Positions 1 through 8,498 are shown, counted from the first letter of the stretch. The stretch is 32,506 nucleotides of DNA from Gammaproteobacteria bacterium (GCA_026705345.1 JAPPAV010000086.1:1-32506), one strand, 5' to 3'. Notes: generated from the sequence alone by a model not told the origin. Numbers and translations: made by a program.

Positions 1-694
1 CTCCCGGGCCGACCCCGCCAAGGACGCCCAGGCCTGGGCGGCTGTCATGAGCTATCCCCACACCCGGGTTTCGGCAACGGGCGACAGCCCCTACTACCCG
101 ACGCCCGAAGACTATGCGGCCCGGGCGTCCTGGACGGCACGGGAGGCTACGGGTTGGGTGCGCTCGGTGGGCGTCGATCCGATCCGAATCCACGAGTCCG
201 CGGACAAGGTCCACTTGGCGGGGGGCTGGACCCGCTACAACGCCAAGGACGAGCCGATCCTCCGCAATCGGGTGACCTACATCCTGACCCGACTCGACGG
301 TTCATGGGGGATCCAGGCGCGTTTCGGGACGGATTCCTTCACCGAGGGGGAAGTGCTGGACTCCTCGGCACCTCTAGGCGTCGTCGCGGCGCACTTGGAG
401 AATTGGTCGTCGGGAGATCTTGACGCCGCAACGGAGCCGCTCCTCTATCCGTTCACAAACGTCGGCGTCGGTCGGGTGGACCGCTACGGGAACGCGTCGG
501 AAGTTGCCGAAAAGCTCCATGTCGAACCGCCGGCAACAGTCGACGACATCGGGTCCGTCTGGGAGGGAAGGGACGGCATCGTTGCCGCTGCGACGTGGCA
601 GAGTGCCCAAGGTTCGGCGTTTCGGTCGGTGTTTCTCGTGGCGAGACGGGAGCCGGGCTGGCGCTTGGCCGCCGCCTCGATCATCGGCCCGTAG
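1..694 (+). CDS. NTF2-like (SnoaL-type) protein, 5' end outside window
   Basis: The reading frame is open to the first base of the window. The residues before the first ATG at 47 (…AWAAVMSYPH) run smoothly into the protein, so the true start probably lies upstream and the gene is partial. Two similar halves are visible. Each has a helix with Trp followed by a YPH or YPF segment (AWAAVMSYPH and LDAATEPLLYPF), then beta-strand-rich sequence such as VTYILTRLDGSWGIQARF. This is the layout of tandem NTF2-like domains, a cone-shaped fold used by small enzymes and binding proteins. No catalytic residues can be assigned and no signal peptide is visible in the part seen. The stop codon TAG (692-694) is the first triplet of a hairpin repeat that fills the gap to the convergent oxidoreductase gene. 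The family call is moderately sure; the function is unknown. Confidence 0.7.
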   Translation, partial: SRADPAKDAQAWAAVMSYPHTRVSATGDSPYYPTPEDYAARASWTAREATGWVRSVGVDPIRIHESADKVHLAGGWTRYNAKDEPILRNRVTYILTRLDGSWGIQARFGTDSFTEGEVLDSSAPLGVVAAHLENWSSGDLDAATEPLLYPFTNVGVGRVDRYGNASEVAEKLHVEPPATVDDIGSVWEGRDGIVAAATWQSAQGSAFRSVFLVARREPGWRLAAASIIGP

Positions 695-785
695 GGGCAA
701 CCCTTGTGGTCGCCTGTCCTAGGGCAGCGCGAGGCGTCAGCCGGTTGCGCGCCCGAAGGGCGCGCCGGGACGGAGTTCGTCGGCA
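692..785 (+). repeat. Modular hairpin repeat, copy 1 (supplies a stop codon)
   Basis: The element starts with the TAG stop of the NTF2-like gene. Hairpin A has arms 696-702 and 708-714 around a CTTGT loop (703-707), with one mismatch. Hairpin C is GCGCGCCC (747-754), GAA, GGGCGCGC (758-765), a perfect 8-bp stem. A degraded hairpin B follows (GGGACGGAGTTCGTC region). The order A-C-B, read away from the stop codon, is the same as in copy 2. The element fills nearly the whole 96-bp gap between two convergent genes, so it could act as a terminator. It lacks a clear T-run. Confidence 0.75.
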
Positions 786-790
786 ACCTG

Positions 791-2059
791 CTAGAACCCG
801 CGCTCGGCGCATTGCCGGTTGATCTCGTCGATGATCTCGCAGACGCGGATCGACTCGGCGGTGGTCCACTGCGGCAATTCCTTCAGACCGGCCGCCATGC
901 ACCGATGCACGGCTTGGGCCTGGTACGTGAAACCGTGCTGATTGCCCCCGTGCCACGTCCAGCCCTTGTAGGTGACAAGCCGTTCGCCGTTCCACCGTGA
1001 GCCCGGCGGCTGGCCACGCGTGATGGGTGCCGGTGTCGGCACGGGGTATTCGAATCGCTCCACCTGGTTGAACGGGCCGCTGCTCGGGTTGCGGTCCTGG
1101 TTCCAGTGCGTCTCGATCCAGTCGCCGGTCCAGCCCTCGTGCGGATCGAGTTCGATGACGGGTTTTCCTTCCTCCCGGCGCGTGCCGCGTCGCGGTGGCC
1201 GTCCGGTGCGGATCGTCACGGCGCTCGGGTGGTGCGACGGCGTTTCGATGGTGATGCGTCCCTTGGTGCCGATGTACTGGGACTCCTCGATGAAGCGACC
1301 GTTGGGGAAGGTGATGACGGCGATGCCTTCCTGGTTGGAATACTGCAGCACGGCAGCGCTCGGGGAGCCGCCGTGGGCGGAGTAGACCCCGTTGGCATGG
1401 GGCTGTGCCCGAGCTTTTCGGCCCGCCGCAGCGATGACGGGCATTTCGTCGGCGCCGAAGCCGGTGATGGCGGGATTCAGGGCGTAGACACGGTCGGGAT
1501 AGTCCGCCTGGACGACCCGGATGTCGCCGATGTCGCCGCGCTCCATCGCGGCTCTTGCGTGTTCGACGGCAGGGAAGAAACGCAGCCACATCCCCTCCCA
1601 GCACACGACGCCGGCCTTGTCGGCGGCCTCGAACGCCTCCTTGGCTTGGTCCGCGGTGTCGGTGAACGGTTTCTCGCAGAGCACGTGCTTGCCGGCGTCA
1701 ATGGCCATCTTGAGGTCCCGGTGGTGGTCCCAGGTCTTGGACGCGATGTAGACGATGTCCACGTCGGGGTCTTCGCAGAGAGCCTGGTAGGAGTCGTAGG
1801 CGGTGGCAATCTCGTGGGCGTCGGCGAATGCCCGGGCGCGGTCCATGTCCCGGGCGGCAATGGCGGCGAACTCCGCTCCGGGCACGTCCTGCAACGATTT
1901 CACCCAGTCGGAGGAGATGGAAGACGCCGAGATGATCCCCCAGCGTAGCTTGTGGTTGATGCCGTCCTCGTTCGTGAGACCCAGCCGAACGTCCATCGGC
2001 GTATTCATGGGGAAGCCGTTGTACATGTAGGGGTCGTCGTTGACGTTGGCTTCGCTCAT
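791..2059 (-). CDS. Gfo/Idh/MocA family NAD(P)-dependent oxidoreductase
   Basis: A 422-residue protein. A Rossmann NAD(P)-binding domain begins at residue 38 (LRWGIISASSIS). The family's EKP motif (residues 129-131, VLCEKPF) carries the lysine normally involved in catalysis. The C-terminal half is the usual alpha/beta substrate domain and includes WEGMWLRFFPA, as in dihydrodiol or glucose-fructose type members. These enzymes oxidise or reduce sugars, inositols or diols in the cytoplasm; the substrate here is unknown. The length is slightly above the usual 330-400 because of about 37 extra N-terminal residues. ATG at 2059 is chosen because GAGG precedes it closely; Met18 and Met22 lack ribosome sites. 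It lies 173 bp downstream of a PhyH gene on the same strand, with a hairpin repeat between them, and it ends tail to tail with the NTF2-like gene. Confidence 0.88.
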   Translation of the reverse strand: MSEANVNDDPYMYNGFPMNTPMDVRLGLTNEDGINHKLRWGIISASSISSDWVKSLQDVPGAEFAAIAARDMDRARAFADAHEIATAYDSYQALCEDPDVDIVYIASKTWDHHRDLKMAIDAGKHVLCEKPFTDTADQAKEAFEAADKAGVVCWEGMWLRFFPAVEHARAAMERGDIGDIRVVQADYPDRVYALNPAITGFGADEMPVIAAAGRKARAQPHANGVYSAHGGSPSAAVLQYSNQEGIAVITFPNGRFIEESQYIGTKGRITIETPSHHPSAVTIRTGRPPRRGTRREEGKPVIELDPHEGWTGDWIETHWNQDRNPSSGPFNQVERFEYPVPTPAPITRGQPPGSRWNGERLVTYKGWTWHGGNQHGFTYQAQAVHRCMAAGLKELPQWTTAESIRVCEIIDEINRQCAERGF

Positions 2060-2127
2060 GGATCCTCGCGCTCTGTTGGTCGAACTCGTTACCGTAGCGC
2101 AAATTTAGACGTGCGGGGACGCCGTAG

Positions 2128-2235
2128 GGGACGGGCTTGTCCCGTCCCGACGCGCCCTTGCGGGCGCGTTCGAGAATGCTGCGTGACCGACCGAAGCCGC
2201 GCGCTCTTCGCGGGCGACGACAAGCGTCGCCCCTA
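2128..2235 (-). repeat. Modular hairpin repeat, copy 2 (supplies a stop codon)
   Basis: Read on the minus strand from the TAG stop of the upstream PhyH gene (2235-2233). Hairpin A has perfect 8-bp arms at 2225-2232 and 2212-2219 around a CTTGT loop. Hairpin C has 7-bp arms at 2162-2168 and 2151-2157. Hairpin B has perfect 8-bp arms at 2141-2148 and 2128-2135 around CTTGT (plus-strand reading). This is the most complete copy, with all three modules intact. It occupies most of the gap between the PhyH and Gfo/Idh genes. Confidence 0.85.
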
Positions 2236-3093
2236 CGAGACCGATTTCAACAGTGGGTTGCGCAGTTTCTCTTGTTGCTCGTAGATGCTGCCGCCCGGGA
2301 CCCGGGGCAGGCTCAAGCGTACGGGCAGCGCCTTCATCCGAGGCTCCAGGGTCGGCTTGCCGCGCACGATTCGGCCATCGAGGTCCTCCAGGGAATCCGC
2401 GCCGGGTATGAGCGGCCAGGCGTCGGTCGCATAGAAGCCTATGAAGAACATCCGCCGCGGGCGGTTGGATTGATTGGGCTTGGATCCATGCACCATCCGA
2501 ACGTGATGCAGCGTGATGCCACCAGCCTTGACCGTGACCGATACGGCATCGTCGGGCCGGAATGCCGGGTCCGTGATCGCACCGACGAAGAGTCCGTCCT
2601 GGTGATGGTTCCAGACCCGGCCCCGGTGGCTGCCGGGAATCACCATCAGCGCCCCGTTGTGCTGGGTCATGTCGTCCAGCGCAATGCCGACTTCGAGGAT
2701 GCTGTCGTTCGTGTGCGGGTAGAACGCCCAGTCTTGGTGCCATTGCACGGCCGAACCGTTGTCGGGGTTCTTCATGTTCAGCTTGTTGTTGTGATAGCGC
2801 AGATTGGGCCCTAAGAGGCATTCCACGATGTCCAGGATGGGGCCGTGGCTCGCGTACTTGGCGTAGGTCGGGTGCTTGCTGACGGGGTGCTTTATGCGCC
2901 GCAGACTGGGCGACGCCGCGCTGTGTTCGGGCTCAAGGTCGAAGATGGCGTCGTTGGTGGTGACTTTCCGGGACTTCTCGACGAACTTGTCCGTCAAGCG
3001 CCGTAGTTCCTCCAACTCGCCCAGGGTCAGCACGTTCTCGATGGCGAGGTAGCCATTCCGGTCGTAGGTTTCGACTTGGGCCGCGTTGAGCAT
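2233..3093 (-). CDS. Phytanoyl-CoA dioxygenase (PhyH) family protein
   Basis: A 286-residue non-heme Fe(II)/2-oxoglutarate oxygenase. The iron-binding HxD motif is H119-Q-D121 (in WHQDW). The distal histidine is H202 (VHGS), followed by an Arg-rich stretch (211-214) that would bind 2-oxoglutarate. Family members hydroxylate unactivated carbons of small molecules or acyl chains in the cytoplasm; the substrate here is unknown. The frame is open 20 codons further upstream, but ATG at 3093 is chosen because the family's N-terminal 'Y..NGYL' region begins just after it and the extension would overlap the previous gene. It is 25 bp downstream of the small hypothetical gene, in the same minus-strand run. 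Its TAG stop belongs to hairpin repeat copy 2, so the last residues may have been altered by insertion of that repeat. Confidence 0.87.
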   Translation of the reverse strand: MLNAAQVETYDRNGYLAIENVLTLGELEELRRLTDKFVEKSRKVTTNDAIFDLEPEHSAASPSLRRIKHPVSKHPTYAKYASHGPILDIVECLLGPNLRYHNNKLNMKNPDNGSAVQWHQDWAFYPHTNDSILEVGIALDDMTQHNGALMVIPGSHRGRVWNHHQDGLFVGAITDPAFRPDDAVSVTVKAGGITLHHVRMVHGSKPNQSNRPRRMFFIGFYATDAWPLIPGADSLEDLDGRIVRGKPTLEPRMKALPVRLSLPRVPGGSIYEQQEKLRNPLLKSVS

Positions 3094-3118
3094 GGAGTGT
3101 CCCGGCTGGGATGGCCGG

Positions 3119-3532
3119 TTAGCTGGCTGCCTGCGCGCTCGGTACCTGCGCACTCGCCGTCCGGAACGCTTCGACTACGCGTTCGGTTGCAGGGCGCCAG
3201 TCGTCTGGCAGGTGGGATCCGGCCCGAGACCGGGTCAGGTAGTCGGGAAACCGTTCAACAAGCTCGTCCAACGCCCACTCGAACGCCTTGGGCGAGTCGA
3301 TCATCTGGACGGGCTCATCCAGGTAGGAGATACCCAGGTGAACGTGCGGCACGTTGTCGAAACAGTCGAAGCGCAGGATTTCTCGGTCCTCGCCTTCTAC
3401 CGGACCAAAGACGTGGATCGTCGGCCCCTGGTCGCCGGTGACGTGCCGGTACACCATCGCCAGGCGATAGGGACCCACCTGCTCTTGGACCGCATCGGCG
3501 AGATCCGGTTGGGTGAAGCGTCTCTTTGCCAT
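3119..3532 (-). CDS. Conserved hypothetical protein, 137 aa
   Basis: A small soluble protein without signal peptide or membrane segment. It begins MAKRRFTQPDL. Its middle has strand-like segments with several Asp and His residues (IHVFGPV, LRFDCFDNVPHVHLG) and its C-terminal half is helical (FEWALDELVERF). I do not recognise the family with confidence. The composition looks like a real coding sequence, and a strong ribosome site (GGAGGT, 5 bases before the ATG) supports the start at 3532. It lies between the family-5 binding protein (57 bp upstream) and a PhyH gene (25 bp downstream) on the same strand, so it is probably co-transcribed with them. The cluster of D, H and C residues could bind a metal; that is a guess. 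Confidence 0.7.
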   Translation of the reverse strand: MAKRRFTQPDLADAVQEQVGPYRLAMVYRHVTGDQGPTIHVFGPVEGEDREILRFDCFDNVPHVHLGISYLDEPVQMIDSPKAFEWALDELVERFPDYLTRSRAGSHLPDDWRPATERVVEAFRTASAQVPSAQAAS

Positions 3533-3589
3533 CGCACACCTCCGTCGAGAGTTGATGATACGCCGAGTGACCGTATGACGGTTCGGGCG

Positions 3590-5455
3590 TTATTCGCGCT
3601 CGAGCGCCCCATGGCCGACCTTGTCCGGGTCGATCCACCAGCTGTCAAGAATGCGCACCGAACTGCCGACCAGGTACTCGTACTTGGCGACCGCCTCGTG
3701 CTTGGGCCTTGCGAACCTGTCCCAGCGCACGAACCGTTCTTCGTCGGGGATGTTCAACGGTATGTGATAGAACCCCCATAGCAACACGCGATCCAGCGCC
3801 CGGCAGGCAGTCATTGCCTCTTCCAGCGACCCCACGATCCGCTCCGCCCGGTCGATGAGCGCGTCGACGACCGGGTTGCGCAGCCCCGCCATGTTTCCTC
3901 CGAGTTCGAGGTCCGCGGTTGTCGAACCGAAATAGCTCTGCAGTTCCCCCAACGGGGGATTCAAAAAGTCGTGCCCGCGGACATAGGCATCGAAATCGCG
4001 TTTTCTCAAGCTGTTCACCCACGCCACGTTGTCGAGCAGTCGCAGACGGGCATCGACGCCGAGGGTTTTGAGGGACTCGATGTAGGGCAAGAGGATCCGC
4101 CGCTGGGAGGGATTCTGCGTCGTCAACTCCAGCTCGAAGGGCTGCCCCGCGGCGTTGACCAGGCGTCCGTCCTGCATGGTCCATCCGGCTTCATCGAGCA
4201 GGTCTCGTGCTCTCTCAAGTGCCGAGCGGTTCAATCCGGTGGCGCTCGAGACCGGCAGGCGAAATGCCTCGGTGAACACCCGTTCAGGCAGGCGATCCCG
4301 GTAGGGGGCAAGCACGGCCAGTTCAGCCTGCGTGGGAGGTCCCGTTGCGGCAAACGGCGAGTTGGCGAAGTAGCTCGTGGCGCGCGTCTGTGAACCGTAC
4401 TGAAAAACGCGGTTCTGCCATTCGAAATCCAACGCCAGGGTCAGTGCTTCGCGAACACGGACGTCCCGCAGTCTTTGGCGATCGAGATTCAGGACGATTC
4501 CCGTCGCGAGGCCGATGAACTTCCGCACTGATCGCGTTTCCATGATTAGCGATCCCGCTGCCAGCGCCGGTATGTCGTACGACGACGCCCAATGCCGAAT
4601 GTCGGTTTCGAAATAGATGTCGAACAACCCTTTGCGAATCGCCTCCCTGGCAACCGTCGCGTCGCGATAGACGTCGTAGCGGATGGCATCGAAATTGTAT
4701 CGACCGCGGTTGACCGGGATATCCCGTCCCCAATAGTCCTCGACGCGCTCGTAGCGGACATAGTCGGCGTCGAAGTCGGCAACGCGATAGGGGCCACTGC
4801 CCACCGGCGGCACCAGCGTCGGAGCACTCGAGTCCTTGCCGGCGTAGTAGTGCGCCGGTCGGATGGGGAACCAGGTCAGCGCCACCAGGTTCGAATTGAC
4901 GAACGACCGCCGGTGGTGGATGACCAGCTCCTTGGCATTGACGATCTCCAGCGCTTCGATCCATGACTGGAGATAGACTTTCCCGAAGGCACGCTTCAAC
5001 AGTTCGTCGTAGGAAAACCTCACATCCGCCGTCGTCACCGGCACGCCATCGTGCCACCGCGCCTTGTCGTTGAGCCGGATGAAAAGCGATCGCCGGTCGG
5101 CGGCGAGCGCAATGCCGTCGGCAAGCTGGCCGTAGAGGCCGGACAGTTCATCCGCCGAGCGGATCATCAGCCGGTCGACGGTTCTCCCCAAACCCTGTGC
5201 GCCGGGTACGCCGGTTCCCGGCACGCCGGCGAAATTCCGGATCGGGTTGGTTGCCGAGAGTCTCAGTTCGCCGCCTTTCGGTGCGTCGGGATCGGCGTAT
5301 TCGAAGTGTTCGAAATCGGCGGGATACTTCAGTTCATGCAAGAGCGAAATGCCGTGCCGATAGGCTGGCTGTTCTGCCATGGTTGCGAGCGCCTGCAGCA
5401 GAATCACGCCCGGCAGGTAACGCTTGACCCGCGAAGGCCACGTCAGGAGGGCCAT
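3590..5455 (-). CDS. ABC transporter substrate-binding protein, family 5 (YejA-like)
   Basis: A 621-residue periplasmic binding protein of the peptide/nickel/oligopeptide class. The N-terminus has a basic segment (RVKRY) and a hydrophobic core (LPGVILLQALA), consistent with export. The family-5 pattern is clear: HGISLLHELKYP and PDAPKGGELRLS near the N-terminus, then LNDKARWHDGVPVTTADVRF, GSGPYRV, and DVRVREALTLALDFEW in the middle. The PDAPKGG start and the length match the YejA/microcin C type. It shares GRDIPVNRGRYNF and VYRDATV with the binding protein at 24988-26823, so the two are paralogues. No permease or ATPase subunits are in the window. It begins 13 bp after the PhyH stop at 5469, in the same run as the sulfatase. 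It probably captures a peptide-like or other small polar solute for import. Confidence 0.9.
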   Translation of the reverse strand: MALLTWPSRVKRYLPGVILLQALATMAEQPAYRHGISLLHELKYPADFEHFEYADPDAPKGGELRLSATNPIRNFAGVPGTGVPGAQGLGRTVDRLMIRSADELSGLYGQLADGIALAADRRSLFIRLNDKARWHDGVPVTTADVRFSYDELLKRAFGKVYLQSWIEALEIVNAKELVIHHRRSFVNSNLVALTWFPIRPAHYYAGKDSSAPTLVPPVGSGPYRVADFDADYVRYERVEDYWGRDIPVNRGRYNFDAIRYDVYRDATVAREAIRKGLFDIYFETDIRHWASSYDIPALAAGSLIMETRSVRKFIGLATGIVLNLDRQRLRDVRVREALTLALDFEWQNRVFQYGSQTRATSYFANSPFAATGPPTQAELAVLAPYRDRLPERVFTEAFRLPVSSATGLNRSALERARDLLDEAGWTMQDGRLVNAAGQPFELELTTQNPSQRRILLPYIESLKTLGVDARLRLLDNVAWVNSLRKRDFDAYVRGHDFLNPPLGELQSYFGSTTADLELGGNMAGLRNPVVDALIDRAERIVGSLEEAMTACRALDRVLLWGFYHIPLNIPDEERFVRWDRFARPKHEAVAKYEYLVGSSVRILDSWWIDPDKVGHGALERE

Positions 5456-5468
5456 AGCACTGCGCTTG

Positions 5469-6383
5469 CTAGTTGAAACGCATCACCACTGAGCGGTTGC
5501 CGGAGGCCTGATCGGCGATGGCATGGTGGTAGGGGACCGGCTCTGCGATGGCGTGCGTCGCCCCGGCTGGATTCGAACCGTATCTCTCGGGAATGACCGT
5601 GCCCTTCCGGGCGAGCCTCGCGGCCAAGGTGATTCTCCCGGACCGGATGTCGGCGTTCCTTCGGAGTTCCGGGTTCGGGGTGCCGAAGTAGCCGGGGCGC
5701 CAGTCCTCCTCCCGGTGTCCGTATGCCAGGCTGCGGTGCAGCAGCGAGGAATGGAACACTGCGAACTGACCCTTCTTTAGCGTCAGTGGGGTGATCCTGT
5801 CATGGACGACCTCCGGCATTTCGTCGAACAGGCGCGGCATCTCCCTGTCGAACCCGTCGATAGGCAGATGCGATCCCTTTATGTACTCGATCCGGCCGTG
5901 TTCCACGCCCAGATCGGACAATGCCACCACGAAGGAGAAATGATTGCTGGTGTCGTAGACCCGGATCGGATCATCGCCGTTTTCGACGATGCGATCATGG
6001 TGCCACCGGTTCTCTCCGACGCCCTCGTACTTCGGAAAGAACTTGGTCTGCCAGAGCACGAGGTCCTTGCCGAAACAGTCGGCTACCACGGACTGCAGGT
6101 TGGCGTCGAGGAAGAGTTCTCCAATCACGCTGAACGCCATGTGTCGGTTGATCAAGGTGGTATGCCGGAGCTGGTCTCCTTGTCCCGCTAGCGTTGCCAG
6201 CGAGTTCTGCGCCCGTTGCAGTGCCTGCAGTCCGATGGCCACCTCGGACACCGCGTCGAGTATCGACGGGTCAGCCAACTCGAACGGTCCGGTAAGGCCA
6301 TCCCGCTGCAATTGGGCGAGGAAGCGGTCCATCTCCGTTGGCGTATCGCGGCTTTTTTCCATAGAAATCTCGGCGTTCGGCAT
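5469..6383 (-). CDS. Phytanoyl-CoA dioxygenase (PhyH) family protein
   Basis: A 304-residue Fe(II)/2-oxoglutarate oxygenase. The iron motif is H128-H-D130 (in RWHHD). The likely distal histidine is H216 (SSLLHRS). FYxKY-type sequence before the HxD (WQTKFFPKYEG) and a GRIEYIKGSH strand after it fit the PhyH double-stranded beta-helix. It is clearly different in sequence from the other four PhyH proteins in the window. It starts 8 bp after the stop of the sulfatase at 6392-8005 and ends 13 bp before the binding-protein gene, so sulfatase, oxygenase and binding protein look like one operon. ATG at 6383 is taken; Met8 and Met18 are possible internal starts. The substrate is unknown; the sulfatase neighbour suggests a sulfated small molecule or its desulfated product. 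Confidence 0.87.
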   Translation of the reverse strand: MPNAEISMEKSRDTPTEMDRFLAQLQRDGLTGPFELADPSILDAVSEVAIGLQALQRAQNSLATLAGQGDQLRHTTLINRHMAFSVIGELFLDANLQSVVADCFGKDLVLWQTKFFPKYEGVGENRWHHDRIVENGDDPIRVYDTSNHFSFVVALSDLGVEHGRIEYIKGSHLPIDGFDREMPRLFDEMPEVVHDRITPLTLKKGQFAVFHSSLLHRSLAYGHREEDWRPGYFGTPNPELRRNADIRSGRITLAARLARKGTVIPERYGSNPAGATHAIAEPVPYHHAIADQASGNRSVVMRFN

Positions 6384-6391
6384 GTGGCTGA

Positions 6392-8005
6392 TTACTCCGA
6401 TGTCACCGCAATCTCAAAGGTCTTTTCCGGACTGTCGTGATAGCCGATCCGGGAGACCCGTGTCCTCAAACGATGGTTGCCGGCCGGTAGCCTGATTGGT
6501 CCGGTATAAACCCGCCAAAAGGAGACCTCGCCGTCGTCGAGCGTGTGGCAGACGCTACACCCCTGGGTCGGGCTGAACAGCTGCAGCCGGTGGTTGTGCG
6601 GCAGGCTGAACACATCCGGTGCCGGCGTTTGCCCGTACGAGTCCGGGGTGAACACCAGGCACCTGGCGTCGGTGCAAACCGGTTTTTCGCCGTTTGGATA
6701 GTGGATGCCCTTCATCACCCTTTCGTCGACCAATCCAAGGTCCCCGGTTTCCTTCTGCCAGGCATCGAGTTCTTCGCGCATGCGGTCAAGCACGTCTCGA
6801 TGGCCACCGTCCTCGGCAAGGTTGTGGACCTCCCAGGGATCGGTCTGGACGTCGTAGAGTTCCTCGACGGGCCGTCTCTCGGCGAACATGATCGACTGGG
6901 TCTGGTTCAGTTGGCCTTCCATCCAGGCGCGGTACCACTCCTGCATGATGGGGTGGCGATTGCGGAACGCGTTCCAGAGCAGGTACGGCTTCTCGGGAAA
7001 GTAGTTCTTGATGTACTTGTAGCGTTTGTCCCGTACCGCCCTGACCATGTCGTAGTCGGCATCGGAACGGTCGACGGACGCATGCACGTATTCCCTCTCC
7101 GGCCCGGCTTCCGTGCCCAGGAAGGCGCGACCCTGCATGTGCGGCGGCACGGTGATTCCGCAAGCGCTTAGCATCGTTGGCCCCAGGTCGACGGTGCTGA
7201 CGAGCCTGTCACTGGTAGTGCCGGGTTCGATCAATCCCGGTGCGCGGATGATCATCGGCGAGTGAATTCCCTGGTCGTAGGGGTGGCGTTTGCCCCTTGG
7301 CATCGGCCCGTGATCGCTCCAGTGCACGACGATGGTGTTGTCGGCCAGGCCGTCTTCGGCTAGCTGCTCGAGCAGCATGCCCATCACCTGGTCACATAGG
7401 GCGATGTTGTCGTAGTCCTTGGCGATGCTCCTTCTGACCTTGGGCGTGTCCGGGAAATACGGCGGCACCTCGACCGCATCGGGGTCGGTGGCTTGCATCC
7501 GACGCGGCAGAACGAAGTTGAACGGCCAGCTGCGATCCTCCTCCCACATGCCCGACTCGTGGGTGAACTCGGGGTTGAATACGGCGAAAAAGGGCATCGT
7601 CGGATCGGGCCGGTTCCGCCAGTGAGCGGTGTTGGAACAGTCGTCCCAGGCGGCGAACGGCGCTTCGAACTGGTAGTCCGTCTTGACGTTGTTGGTGCAG
7701 TAGTAGCCCTCGCGCCGGAAATACTCGCCAAGGCATTTGACGTAGTGTGGGGCCGGCGCATCGTACGCCTGACCCCGGGTCGTCCGCATGTGATGGGCAC
7801 CGATGCTGGTCGGGTACATCCCGGTGATCACCGCCGCCCGCGCCGGCGCGCAGATCGGCGCCGTGGAGAACGCATGGGGATAGACGCACCCTTCGGAGGC
7901 CAGCCGGTCAACCGACGGCGTGCTCGCGACCGGGTCGCCATAGCAGCCGTAGAGCGGCAGGCAGTCCTCGAAACTGATCCAGAGAACGTTGGGTTTGTTT
8001 GCCAC
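6392..8005 (-). CDS. Type I sulfatase, cytoplasmic, with chitobiase-like C-terminal tail
   Basis: A 537-residue formylglycine-dependent sulfatase that hydrolyses sulfate esters. The N-terminal strand PNVLWISFED carries the metal-binding acids (E13, D14). The activation motif is C52-A-P54-A-R56, where Cys becomes formylglycine. A second metal site is at SDHG (230-233). The protein starts directly with the catalytic fold and has no signal peptide, so it should act in the cytoplasm. The last 60 or so residues form a separate beta-rich tail (VSFWRVYTGPIRLPAGNHRLRT type) and include an unusual CSVCH (483-487). The start is GTG at 8005, supported by AAGGAGG nine bases upstream. It is followed within 8 bp by a PhyH oxygenase and then a binding protein. 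No sulfatase-activating enzyme is in the window. Confidence 0.92.
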   Translation of the reverse strand: MANKPNVLWISFEDCLPLYGCYGDPVASTPSVDRLASEGCVYPHAFSTAPICAPARAAVITGMYPTSIGAHHMRTTRGQAYDAPAPHYVKCLGEYFRREGYYCTNNVKTDYQFEAPFAAWDDCSNTAHWRNRPDPTMPFFAVFNPEFTHESGMWEEDRSWPFNFVLPRRMQATDPDAVEVPPYFPDTPKVRRSIAKDYDNIALCDQVMGMLLEQLAEDGLADNTIVVHWSDHGPMPRGKRHPYDQGIHSPMIIRAPGLIEPGTTSDRLVSTVDLGPTMLSACGITVPPHMQGRAFLGTEAGPEREYVHASVDRSDADYDMVRAVRDKRYKYIKNYFPEKPYLLWNAFRNRHPIMQEWYRAWMEGQLNQTQSIMFAERRPVEELYDVQTDPWEVHNLAEDGGHRDVLDRMREELDAWQKETGDLGLVDERVMKGIHYPNGEKPVCTDARCLVFTPDSYGQTPAPDVFSLPHNHRLQLFSPTQGCSVCHTLDDGEVSFWRVYTGPIRLPAGNHRLRTRVSRIGYHDSPEKTFEIAVTSE

Positions 8006-8057
8006 GGGCGCGGCCCTCCTTACCCGCGACGCTTAGACGGTGTCGTAGTGAACGGGG

Positions 8058-8498
8058 TTAGCTAGGCGGTACAGCCTTGTCCGACGGTCGCGCATCCGCC
8101 TCGACGGCGCTGAGCCGGGCGTCGAAACCCACCATCGCCGCGCGGATCGCTGCGACGTCGACCTCCACGGAGCGGAGGCGATCGTCGAGGCCGGCGATGT
8201 CCGAAGAAAGCTCTGTGCGGACCTTGTCGATGTCGTTGCCGAGGTCCCGATGGACTTCGTCGATGTCGTTGCGCAGGTCCCGATGGACTTCGTCGATGTC
8301 GTTGCCGAGGTCCCGGCGAACCACCTCGATGCTGCCCGCGAGGCTCGAATGTGCCGTCTGCACCATCGTGCCCAGCGTCAACGCCGCAGTCACGATGGTT
8401 GTCAACACGGCAAGGGTCCTCCCGTCTAGCCACGCGGGTAGGGCCAACCGGGTTCCTTCGGTCGGTTCGTTGGTGGGGGTGCCTTCTCCCATGGTCAT
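8058..8498 (-). CDS. Small membrane-anchored coiled-coil protein with 11-residue repeats
   Basis: A 146-residue protein. A short polar N-terminus is followed by one hydrophobic segment (about residues 27-47, LAVLTTIVTAALTLGTMVQ) and then a long helical region (57-133). Three near-identical 11-residue units (DLGNDIDEVHR and variants, residues 63-95) followed by diverged ones fit a hendecad coiled coil. The DNA is repeated as well, in 33-bp units. It resembles the anonymous single-TM coiled-coil proteins common beside unrelated genes; no function can be assigned. The start is ATG at 8498; Met3 is an alternative. It sits 52 bp upstream of the sulfatase start, on the same strand, and 209 bp downstream of the TonB receptor gene. 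Confidence 0.65.
   Translation of the reverse strand: MTMGEGTPTNEPTEGTRLALPAWLDGRTLAVLTTIVTAALTLGTMVQTAHSSLAGSIEVVRRDLGNDIDEVHRDLRNDIDEVHRDLGNDIDKVRTELSSDIAGLDDRLRSVEVDVAAIRAAMVGFDARLSAVEADARPSDKAVPPS
8214..8312 (-). repeat. Tandem 33-bp repeat inside a coding region
   Basis: Three 33-bp units encode 11 residues each. The two units at 8247-8279 and 8280-8312 are nearly identical; the third (8214-8246) is more diverged. They encode consecutive turns of the coiled coil in the 146-residue membrane protein. The unit length keeps the frame, so copy number could vary without breaking the gene. Confidence 0.75.

Noticed and set aside
3570-3582. Palindrome ACCGT-ATG-ACGGT between the binding-protein and hypothetical genes
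   Set aside because: Short, single copy, and inside a likely operon; not enough to call an operator.
6541-6560. CxxCH in the sulfatase tail as a c-type heme site
   Set aside because: The protein has no signal peptide and c-heme is attached in the periplasm; a single motif in a beta-rich tail is weak evidence.
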